DNA of 64,000 nt, taken from NCBI GenBank assembly GCA_002104985.1, contig MCGO01000017.1, positions 372,001 to 436,000 of the forward strand. The letters run 5' to 3'. The notes under the pieces are model-generated. The model did not search any database. It saw only the letters and a program-made list of their open reading frames with translations, and was not told where the DNA came from. This DNA is from Rhizoclosmatium globosum (taxonomy: Eukaryota > Chytridiomycota > Chytridiomycetes > Chytridiales > Chytriomycetaceae). Each line of letters opens with the position of its first letter. Position 1 is the stretch's first letter. Both the position numbers and the translations under genes were made by a program. Of this stretch, positions 38,760 through 47,081 are shown in pieces.

Positions 38760-39753
38760 TTACATCACAGCACACCAGCCCACTTCTCGCCACTTTCGAT
38801 TCTTGTTCAAATCTAGCTCAAACTGTATATTTTCGGGTATCCTTCGCAACCGTTTGGGTGCACGGCCTGTTAACCGATTCCCACCTAGCATTAGAATCCG
38901 AAGTGTTCCCACCAAAGCCTCCATTTCGACGGGAATTCTTCCCGAAATTCTGTTATTGGAGAGATCCAGCATATACAGGGTGTTCAAGCGACATAACGAA
39001 GCGGGGATTGTTCCAGTGAATAAGTTTCCAGAACAATTCAAAATTGATAAAGATGTGAGTTTGTCAAAATTAATGCGGTTGGGAGAGTTCCAGAAAACTT
39101 ATTATGGCTAACGTTCAGATAGCCTAAGCTGATTAATTGCGACAAATGATCTATTCCGCCTGTTAGAGAATTGTTTGACACTGAGAAGCTTGTGAGTCTT
39201 CGTAATTTCGTGATGGACGGTGGAAGCTCTCCTTCAAGGAAATTGTAATCCAGCGAAAGAGATTCCAAGTTCACCAACTGACCAACTTGAATAGGAATGC
39301 AGCTGTGAAAACGATTATGGACCAAATTAAGCTGCTTCAAATGAGGCAGTGACTCTAGGGCAGTTGGCAGATTTCCAGTCATCCCGCAGTTTGCGAACTC
39401 TAACGTCTCCAAGTTTAAGGCATCGGTCCAGCCATTAGGAAAAAACGCACAATTTTTGATGCCAGGAAAGTGTCGAGATTGCCAACCCTCTAAACTCCCC
39501 CACCACTTGTATGTGCAGCAGCGCCTTGAGCTTTGGAGAACGTCATCTAATGCAGTGTAGCTATGTAGTCTGGGTGAATAGATTGAGTACAACAGTTGTA
39601 TTTATTATTTGTTTTCTGCAGTTGAAGCGAGACAACTGCCAATCCACTCTCATCCACATCAAACGCAGTATTTATCAAGTGACGAATAGCCCGAATTGTC
39701 ATTGCAATCGCGTTGTTTTGATCAGTCAAGACAAGCTGGCCCAATGCAATCAC
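38760..39753 (-). CDS. Leucine-rich repeat protein, probably extracellular
   Basis: Plant-type LRRs run from about 39430 to 38790: LETLEFANCGMTGNLPTALE, LKQLNLVHNRFHSCIPIQVG, LESLSLDYNFLEGELPPSI, GYLNVSHNKFSGTLP, NCSGNLFTGTIPASLC and LDLSNNRISGRIPVEMEAL. One frame change near 39070 divides it. A Cys-pair segment (SSRRCCTYKWW) precedes the repeats, as in LRR-capping regions. No ATG is certain; coding character extends to about 39750. It has no F-box, unlike the next three genes. It converges on the EXORDIUM-LRR gene with about 130 bp between stops. Confidence 0.65.
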
Positions 39754-40419
39754 CTACACCAAGCGGGTCAGCCTCTTCAGGTTCGCAATTCTGATTAATT
39801 CGACGTGCAAGATGACAAGCGGACATCGGCAGCATTAGCTTTCTTCGCTTCCTTTGCCTTCTTTGGTGTGTGTCCGGATTTCGACGTCAAAAAACAAAAC
39901 TACAGAAACGAAATCCGAAAAAGCGTTCTATAGAAGTTGTAGATGCACTATAAAACTTCGATTTGGGACCATGGATATGTTGATACAATGTGCGTGGCTG
40001 CCGTTCTATTTGTTTGCGCGAAAAAATGCATCAAACTCTATTTTACTCATAAAATCTTACTGCTAGAAACAAAATCAATACTTTCGCTCTATAGAAATTA
40101 AAGAACTATGTTTTACCGACATTTTGAGCCACTATAGACAGTGTTGCGAGTATCTGCCGTCGAGTTCTATTCCGTTGAAGTTTTCAACATTACCTGATTT
40201 CAACACTGTTCTCCAACAGAATGACACATACTAGCGAGATACCCCTTGTACATATATATTTGCAGGTTACTCATTTCTGTGTTTCTTTTGTTCCTTTACT
40301 TCTTCCTTTTATTGGGATCTCACAAATCGTGTTTGAGAGAGGCAACCAAAATTGAAAATTTTCTGGCTTCATTTTTTTACTCAACTCTGGACCACCGATG
40401 CCTTAAAAGATTGGAGATG
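39754..40419. other. Intergenic stretch with no recognised gene
   Basis: AT-rich sequence. I find no coding domain, RNA gene or repeat array. The 5' exon of the LRR gene at 38.8-39.7 kb may lie at its left end, and LRRs that the F-box gene at 40420-40881 may have lost are not visible at its right end. Confidence 0.45.
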
Positions 40420-40881
40420 TCAGGCGACAGATCGCAATCCAAACGACAGTTTGATATCTGCAATGTTTTCAAACTTATGACATTCCACAATTCTTTCGGT
40501 AACGGCCCTCGCACAGCTCCATTCGTAATGGACATAGCCGTTAGATTTAAAATGAATCGAATTGAAGCGGTATCGGATACGAGACATCCAATTTGTCAGG
40601 TGCCCATACAAGTTCCTTAACAGCTGACAGACACATTTGGCATAGATGTACTGACACTCCATTGGAAGCTTCAACCAGATACTGTCATTATTGTAATCGC
40701 TTCTTGTTTGTGAGCGATTGTTATCTGGTTCGATGCATTGATGGGCGAAATCTACTGTTCTCAAAGCGGCATGGAATCGTTTGCAGAGGAGAGTGTAGCG
40801 ATAGACGTGGGGTAAGGGAATAAAACTGAAGATGTGCTGTATAAGTTCCGTTGGGATTTCGCTCTGAAACACGCCTGACAT
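40420..40881 (-). CDS. F-box protein without LRRs (possibly truncated paralogue)
   Basis: The ATG at 40881 opens MSGVFQSEIPTELIQHIFSF, then IPLPHVYRYTLLCKRFHAAL, a clear F-box. It is followed by IWLKLPMECQYIYAK, which matches LWLYWPRECQKVYA and LWFQWPQVYQTVYA in the neighbouring F-box/LRR genes. In those genes LRRs begin right after this block. Here the frame continues 80 residues without LRRs and stops. It may be a gene that lost its substrate-binding part, or a 3' frameshift with decayed repeats. Confidence 0.65.
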   Translation of the reverse strand: MSGVFQSEIPTELIQHIFSFIPLPHVYRYTLLCKRFHAALRTVDFAHQCIEPDNNRSQTRSDYNNDSIWLKLPMECQYIYAKCVCQLLRNLYGHLTNWMSRIRYRFNSIHFKSNGYVHYEWSCARAVTERIVECHKFENIADIKLSFGLRSVA

Positions 40882-40942
40882 TGATGGGGGGATTGTTTCA
40901 AACAGAAGGTGGAAGCGAGCCTGCTGAGTAATAGGATTTTAT

Positions 40943-42081
40943 TCAAATAATGTTACAAATACAAGACAATTTGTAGTCAAGTTTTGAATTTCCAGAGACA
41001 TCCAAATTCAAGAGTCGACGTTTTGAGTTCAGCTTTAGCGCTGATGGAATCCGTCCTCTCAAGTTATTGTCGTTTAATTTCAGTATTTTCAGAGATGCGT
41101 CGGGTCTAAGCATACGGTTTATATCTTCTGGAATGCAACCATATAGGCTATTTCGAGATAGGTCCAAAATAACGAGGGATGTTGAATGGAACAAAGACGG
41201 AGGTAATCCTGATGATAATTGGTTTCCAGAAATATTAAGTACTGAGAGTTCAGGCAGGTTTCCAATTTCCATTGGTATTGGGCCACAAAACTTGTTGTCA
41301 CTCAAGTTGGCGTGCCTCAAACTCTTGATCTTGCACAAAACGGAAATAGATCCTATCAGATTATTTCTTGCCACAGAAAGGACAGCTAGACTTGTTAAGC
41401 GGCAGATTGAGCCAGGAATTTCGCCGCACAACTTGTTTGAGTCCAAATAAAGATTTTCCAATCTGGTCAGACAGCCAAATTCATTTGGAATGAAGCCTTC
41501 CAAAGAGTTATGAGCGAAATTCAGATAACGAAGGTTTTCGAGATAACGTATTGTTGTCGGAATAAAACCGACGAGGCCAGAGTTTGAGATGTCCAGCCTG
41601 ATCAATGCATCAGATTCTGAATCTCATTCGAAATAGTACAGTTTAATCGGTTGAAAGAGAGGTCCAGTGTCAAAAGCTGGGCAAGTTCCCACAACTCATC
41701 TGGAATCGGACCGAATAAACAGTTTTGCGCCATTCGAAGCTCTTTCAATTGAATGAGAAGGCCTATAGAAGGTGGCATGGGTTTTCCTGACATGATTGAA
41801 CCGCCATTCCAATCGAGGGAATCAAGAGGAGCTAGAATATCAATCGCATACACTTTTTGACATTCACGAGGCCAATAAAGCCAAAGCTTATCCTCTGCGG
41901 TCTCGCAAACACTGTTCATTCGACGGGGCAGTGTTGTGCGTTGGAGGCTGATTCGAGCAAAATCAGATGAATTGAGGCACGAGTGAATTCTCTTGCATAG
42001 ACGAGTGTACTGAAAGACCTTGCTGAGAGGTATGTAGCTGAAGATTTCTTGGAGCAGCTCAGTGGGCAGCCCTTTGTCCAT
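40943..42081 (-). CDS. F-box protein with plant-type leucine-rich repeats
   Basis: The ATG at 42081 opens MDKGLPTELLQEIFSYIPLS, then VFQYTRLCKRIHSCL, an F-box of about 40 residues. The shared block LWLYWPRECQKVYAIDI follows. About nine LRRs run from 41800 to 41000 (LKELRMAQNCLFGPIPDELW, LRYLNFAHNSLEGFIPNEFG, LYLDSNKLCGEIPGSICRL, LSVLNISGNQLSSGLPPSL). The end is VSGNSKLDYKLSCICNII. A single frame change near 41605 lies between INEIQNL-type and LIRLDISNSGL repeats. The expected role is substrate choice in an SCF ubiquitin ligase. It lies 61 bp upstream of the F-box-only gene on the same strand. Confidence 0.75.
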
Positions 42082-42229
42082 GACGGTGGGGCGGAGTTGA
42101 TTCTCCCTTGGAAGACAAAATTTCAAGCCCCCGAAGGCTGTGAGAGCAAAAAACGTAATCGATCCTACAAAACGGTATTTATTTGATCAATACTAGTGCT
42201 GAATACTGCCGCGTTTACTAATTGACGAT

Positions 42230-42490
42230 GTTTCTGTATTGATGGTAAAATCCCGTCACCAACTTCAGCGTGTTCTTCTGCTCTTTGGCATCCCTTTCCA
42301 GAAGCCAACATTCATATTCTCTATTCGTGTATTTGTTGGGCAGAGGATTCGCCTTCTTTTGTGAATCTTACACGTTTTGTAACCAAAAGCGCGGTTATTT
42401 AATTATTCCCATCAAAACAAACAGGATAGCACCAAGGAAGAGAGACTAAGTGGAATTATGGAACTGGTAGGCATAAAATTGTCGCAATTG
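42230..42490 (-). pseudogene. Relic of the small membrane-protein family
   Basis: On the minus strand this stretch reads NCDNFMPTSSIIPL, then a hydrophobic SLFLGAILFVLMGIIK, two in-frame stops, and NKYTNREYECWLLERDAKEQ. It aligns with exon 2 of the gene at 42641-43217 (NCQKDCFSYASTSSVVPL, VSLGAVLLILMGIT, KEYTNGEYARWLLERTGKQL). A first exon with the FPLPGDG and PWPPG motifs is not found upstream. It is a decayed fourth copy. Confidence 0.75.
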
Positions 42491-42640
42491 TCGACGCAAC
42501 TGTTGTGATTGGATCAGACTTTGTATTTTACTACGTGTGAATGTTCAACATCTTACTTATTGTGATGGAACGCACAAGCACTCTAAATCAAGCTATTTCA
42601 TTTTAAAATCACAGAGACTTAATATTTTATTTCATTAATA

Positions 42641-43217
42641 TCAGTATTTGAGACTTCCTTGTTTACTACTCGACGGTAGTCCCACATTGTCAACGACACC
42701 GTCAAACTCTTCACCAACCTCACGTTGGTCTTCCAGCTGTTTACCAGTTCTTTCAAGAAGCCAACGTGCGTATTCTCCATTCGTGTATTCCTTGGGGATC
42801 TGATTCTTCTTCGTTTTGAAAAGTCCTCTTCTTGATACTGAAACCACAGTAATACCCATCAAAATGAGCAAAACGGCACCTAGAGAAACACCCAGAGGAA
42901 CAACTGAGCTAGTAGATGCATAACTGAAGCAATCTTTTTGGCAATTACTGCTACAGTAATATTAGACTTGTATACATAGTTCAGTGTAAACATTAAGGTT
43001 CTTACTCGATGCCAGTTACGGACGCGGTTTGATTAGAAAGTTTAAGTTCAGATCCAGGAGGCCATGGTATATTTGGCCATCCAGGAGGCATTGGTGCAGC
43101 AGGCCCAAAGTGAATAGCTGTAGGGTACAAGCCGTCTCCTGGAAGAGGAAATGGAGCCGCCGGAACTTGAATATCTGCTGGAGCCGGCAGCCAAGACGTG
43201 GAGGAGCTTTGTACCAT
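42641..43217 (-). CDS. Small single-pass membrane protein, FPLPGDG/PWPPG family, copy 1
   Basis: Two exons (43217-43006 and 42947-42641) around a 58-bp GT-AG intron encode about 172 residues with no frameshift. Exon 1 carries the family block: FPLPGDG, IHFGPAAPMPPGWP, IPWPPGSEL and an NQT glycosylation-type site. Exon 2 has NCQKDCF, one transmembrane helix (VVPLGVSLGAVLLILMGITV), then a basic stop-transfer SRRGLFKTKK and the tail EYTNGEYARWLLERTGKQLE. There is no cleaved signal peptide at the N-terminus. I do not recognise the family. Topology is probably N-terminus outside, C-terminus in the cytosol. Confidence 0.72.
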
Positions 43218-43374
43218 TTCAAAGATCTTTTATTCCACAAGCTGAGTCCACAAGCTCACAAAACCATGCTCTTCATTTACATTCCTTTTTTTCCATTCAA
43301 CCAAAATCGAATTTTATTTGATTAATGAGAGTATTTGAGACTACCTTATTTGCTACTCGACGATGGGCCCTCAT

Positions 43375-43923
43375 TCAAGACGGTAAAACTCCACCAAACT
43401 CTTCTCTTATTTCACATTGTTCTTCAAGCTCCTTTCCATTTCGCTGGAGTAACCAGCGTGCATATTCTACGTTCGTATATTCGGTCGTGATGCTTTTCGT
43501 TTTTCTCGAGAACCGTCCTGTTGTCGTGACCCAAAACACCCGATACTCATCAAAACAAATAAGAGGACGCCCAGAGAGATACCAAGAGGAATAATAGCGT
43601 TAGTAGGCGCTAGTGCACGCCAATTTTCATGATCATAGTCATGGTCACTGTGTTGGGTTAGATTCCATTTGAATAAATATCTTTGGATAGTCACAGGAAC
43701 TCAACTCTTTGCTCTTAAAGCTTAGGACTGTAGAAGTTTGATTTGAGGGCCTAAGTTCCGATCCGGGCGGCCATGGTATATTATTCGGCCATTCTGGGGG
43801 TACTGGCGAGGTAGGACCAAAGTGAATCGGAGTTGGGTTTAAACCATCGCCTGGAAGAGGGAATGGCAGAGGGACCACTGCTAAAGAAGAAATCAGAGAT
43901 GTTGGCGAGCTTTGGGTTACCAT
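43375..43923 (-). CDS. Small single-pass membrane protein, FPLPGDG/PWPPG family, copy 2
   Basis: The ATG at 43923 starts MVTQSSPTSLISSLAVVPLP, followed by FPLPGDGLNPTPIHFGP, PPEWPNNIPWPPGSEL and NQT. An intron of uncertain ends lies near 43650-43710. Exon 2 has the transmembrane helix (IIPLGISLGVLLFVLMSI) and, after a 1-nt correction in an A-run near 43510, the tail TEYTNVEYARWLLQRNGKEL ending at 43375. It is clearly paralogous to copy 1, and the similarity reaches into the 3' flank (GTATTTGAGACT after both), so duplication may be recent. Confidence 0.68.
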
Positions 43924-44069
43924 TTTGAGCAAGATCTTAAGTCCCACAAGCGAGGGACTGAGGGTGAATAGAACAAACAAGCACTCGAAATTATTACTCA
44001 ATCTCTTTCCTTCAATAAATCAAAGCGAATAATATATAAGAGTATTGCAATAGAATCATCCGCGGTATG

Positions 44070-44610
44070 TTAAGGAGACCAGTCCACGCCATCGTCCTTG
44101 TGTCCGCGATTTCCTGAATTCAACACCGCCAGCATAAATTCGTCTGATGCATTACCGATTTCGCGTCGTTCCTTGACCCTTCCACTCTCACTTCCCACCC
44201 AAGATCCAGCATATTCCTTCACTGATCTTCGCGTTCTCTTGGGACGGCGGCATTTTCCGGTGCAGGAGTAAACGAGCGCAACCAAGAACACGAGAAGCAG
44301 TCCAAGCACAAGGCCGAGGATGAATGGAATTCTTAGAGGCGTGGCAGGGACAGAGCTGTGAGTCACATTGGATTGTTAGATGAAGGCGGTTCAATGAATT
44401 GGAAGTGAGTGTGGACGATTACGGATCAGACGCGTCCGTTTCCACAGTCGCCGTTGTTGGTTCGAGTCCCGGCGGCCACGGAACTTCGTCGGGCCATCCC
44501 GGAGGCGGCGGCGCGGCGGTGCCAAAGTGTGGTGCGCCGGAGTTGGCGCCATCGCCTGGAAGTGGAAACGGTGGTTGGCTGAGGTTGGTGGTGGCGGTGG
44601 TGCTTGCCAT
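44070..44610 (-). CDS. Small single-pass membrane protein, FPLPGDG/PWPPG family, copy 3
   Basis: Two exons (44610-44423 and 44355-44070) around a 67-bp intron give about 157 residues, in frame. Exon 1 has PPFPLPGDG, PHFGTAAPPPPGWP and VPWPPGLEP. Exon 2 has a transmembrane helix (FILGLVLGLLLVFLVALVYS), a basic stop-transfer (GKCRRPKRTRRS) and a tail with KEYAGSW and ERREIG that aligns weakly with copies 1 and 2. This is the most diverged copy: the NQT site is missing and the C-terminal tail differs. Confidence 0.7.
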
Positions 44611-44777
44611 TCGGAAATGGAAAATAAACTTTGCTTGCTTGTACCGCTGTCAACATGACACAGGAGTGGAATCTCAAGAGGTGCGTTAGAGTCAAGAGAA
44701 TACGTTGAAACAAACAAACAGAATCTATATTTCAATATATTTTTAAATCGGGAACAACAGCTCAATCTGTCACAGAA

Positions 44778-45941
44778 TCAAGCGTAACCAAACCCACTTG
44801 TACATACACCCCACAAATACATTCCCCTCAACCACAGTTGAACAGCCCACCATCCACCAACGACTTCAAACGAATTCCCTGATATATCCATCCAAGCAGC
44901 TTTCCCCATCGCTATCACACTTTTAGGAACAGTTCCACTCAGCCGGTTGTTGCTCAAGTTGAGGTATCTCATTCCTTGTTGGAGGTGTCCCAACTCCTCA
45001 GGAATTCCTCGTGACAATTCATTATTACTCAAGTTTAAGAGAGAAAGATTTTGCAGTGTTCCTAGGGATGCCGGTATGGGTCCAGTGAGAGCGTTGTGTG
45101 CAAGGGAGAGTGATTGCAATGTGGCTGGGAATGTAATTGAAAGTGACCCAGAGAGGGAGTTGTTGGATGCATTGAGAAATTGGAGGGATGGAAACATAAT
45201 TGATATATCAGAGGGAATGCTTCCTGATAGTTGACAGTTGTGGAGGTGGAGACGGAGGAGATTTGGTTGGTGGGTTGGGAACGAGAATGAAGTGTTCAAA
45301 GGATTGTGATCTAGGAATAGAGATATGAGGCATGCAGGTAAAAGTGGTATAGGGCCGACCAGGTTGTTGCGACCAAAGTCAAGGTGAATGAGGTTCAGCA
45401 TTTGGTCGAAGAGGGGAATACGTCCAGTGAAGCCATTGTTTCGTAAATCGAGGTGCTTTAGATTCTCTAAGTCACCGATCCATGAGGGAATAGGTCCGTC
45501 CAGCATGTTGTTGGCAAGAACAAGTGTGTGTAAGTTTGTCAGTTGACGTATCTCCGATGGTATGCCGCCAATCAGTTCACATTGAGCCAAAACAAGAGTC
45601 TGTAATTGGAAAAGTTGATCTAATCCTTTCGGGAGTGGGGCGTTGATGGATTCAAGGTGCCATTGCAGTTCAATCAAATCACTTATGTAATGTTTAGCAT
45701 AGACAGTTTGGTAGACCTGAGGCCATTGAAACCACAAGATATCTTGTTCACTTGGTTGCTCATTGCTAAGAGAGGTTCGACGGTCGAAGTGGAGTCTCAA
45801 ATTGGTGATTGCAAAGTGAGGATCAAGCAAACACTGATTCAATCGTCTGCATAACTGCCGGTATTTGAGCACTTGCCTTGGAGATATGCAGCTGAAGATC
45901 TGTTGGAGTAATTCATCCGGCAAGTCGAGAAACTGCAGCAT
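44778..45941 (-). CDS. F-box protein with plant-type leucine-rich repeats, intact
   Basis: A single exon of 387 residues with an ATG at 45941. Residues 1-45 form the F-box (LDLPDELLQQIFSCISPRQV, then YRQLCRRLNQCL). The shared block ILWFQWPQVYQTVYAK lies near residue 70. About ten LRRs fill residues 100-360 (LQTLVLAQCELIGGIPSEIR, LHTLVLANNMLDGPIPSWIG, LKHLDLRNNGFTGRIPLFD, LSLAHNALTGPIPASLG, YLNLSNNRLSGTVPKSV). It ends after a Trp-rich segment. It is the best-preserved member of the local F-box/LRR set and shows that the family can be read without frameshifts. Confidence 0.85.
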   Translation of the reverse strand: MLQFLDLPDELLQQIFSCISPRQVLKYRQLCRRLNQCLLDPHFAITNLRLHFDRRTSLSNEQPSEQDILWFQWPQVYQTVYAKHYISDLIELQWHLESINAPLPKGLDQLFQLQTLVLAQCELIGGIPSEIRQLTNLHTLVLANNMLDGPIPSWIGDLENLKHLDLRNNGFTGRIPLFDQMLNLIHLDFGRNNLVGPIPLLPACLISLFLDHNPLNTSFSFPTHQPNLLRLHLHNCQLSGSIPSDISIMFPSLQFLNASNNSLSGSLSITFPATLQSLSLAHNALTGPIPASLGTLQNLSLLNLSNNELSRGIPEELGHLQQGMRYLNLSNNRLSGTVPKSVIAMGKAAWMDISGNSFEVVGGWWAVQLWLRGMYLWGVCTSGFGYA

Positions 45942-46078
45942 TCTGTGGGGTGGGCTGCTAGCAGGTTGAAACGAAGTTCAGGCTGAACACAAACAAATGA
46001 ATATAGGAATAATAAATATGATGAAAAGTTTTAATGCCAACTTCGAACAACCACATTCAGGTAATTCTTTATTCCAAT

Positions 46079-46994
46079 TTAATACAGTTCAATGCTTTTG
46101 AAAACAGCTTCGTAGGGTCCCTTTTGGTTGTCAAAGTAGGATTGTATCATAATAGATAATGCAATAACTTTGGAGGCATCCAATTTAGCGCCGTCTGTCG
46201 TAGGTCTTCCTCTGTAGTATGCAACAAAAGCATCGAATGGAGCCTCGAAGATTTGAATGTCGTTAGAGGAAGAGTTTGAATGTTGTACTTGAATTCAATG
46301 GAGGATTCGCGTCTATTAGATGGGTCAAGTGAGAGGAAGTTAAGTTTGAAATCCAAACAACACACTCAATCGAACACTCAAACCACTCAATCAAAAGATA
46401 TAACACAGTACCTTCCATCCTCGCGACGACCTCCTAACTCATTGTAAAGGTTCAAAGCATATGTACGACCATCAGCCTTATCAAAAGTGATTTGAAGACC
46501 AGAATATGCGGAAAAGTCTGTTGTAGTAAGATTGGTACGAACAGAAGCGAAACCGGCACCACCAAGAGTAGAAGTATCAAGAAGACCACTGAATGTAGCA
46601 TGGTCGTAGGAAGTAGCGAGGGTTGCCGTTGAAATACCACCTCGAACCTTCAAGTTCACAAAGAAATTAGAATTGGGCTCGTTCTGAGGAACTCTTTCTA
46701 CAAAGTTTTAAAATACTCACGCGGTCAGTCACAGAATCCCAAGTGGAAGGGCCTCCCAGAAGTTCTCTGCCTGAGGACCAAAGAGTTGTTTTGGATTGGC
46801 AAGGAAGCCTTTGACCTGAAGGATACGCTGAAGTGGTTTTGTAGGCATTGCGAAGGAAGCAGAGACAGTGAGAGCGGCGAGAGCAAAGAGCCAGACGGTG
46901 TTGGCAGTGTCATTTCCAGTTGAGTTTTTCGGAGTGAATGATTACCAATTGAATTGCGATTGGAGGAAAAGAGACAAGATGTGATCGGATTCAT
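46079..46994 (-). CDS. CIA30-domain protein with N-terminal signal-like segment
   Basis: The domain is that of complex I intermediate-associated protein 30 (NDUFAF1/CIA30) and relatives: STWDSVTDR, VRGGISTATL, ATFSGLLDTSTLGGAGFASV, DFSAYSGLQITFDK and, at the end, APFDAFVAYYRGRPTTDGAK, then KLDASKVIALSIMIQS. An intron of about 73 bp near 46650-46720 joins SVTDR to VRGG, and another near 46330-46410 precedes the last block. The N-terminus has a hydrophobic WLFALAALTVSASFA followed by a possible cleavage site, so it may be secreted rather than mitochondrial. Frame changes near 46770 and 46940, and between 46260 and 46400, are needed. Confidence 0.72.
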
Positions 46995-47081
46995 TTAAAG
47001 ATAAATAGATTCAAGAAGATACGAGAGAAAGAGAGAAAGATGGTTTAATTGTAGATTGTTTTAACTTTGAAGTTGAGTCCA

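Noticed and set aside
44459..44470. GGTTCGAGTCCC, like a tRNA T-arm
   Set aside because: It lies inside exon 1 of membrane-protein copy 3 (antisense to PPGLEPTT) and no acceptor or D-arm pairing is visible around it.
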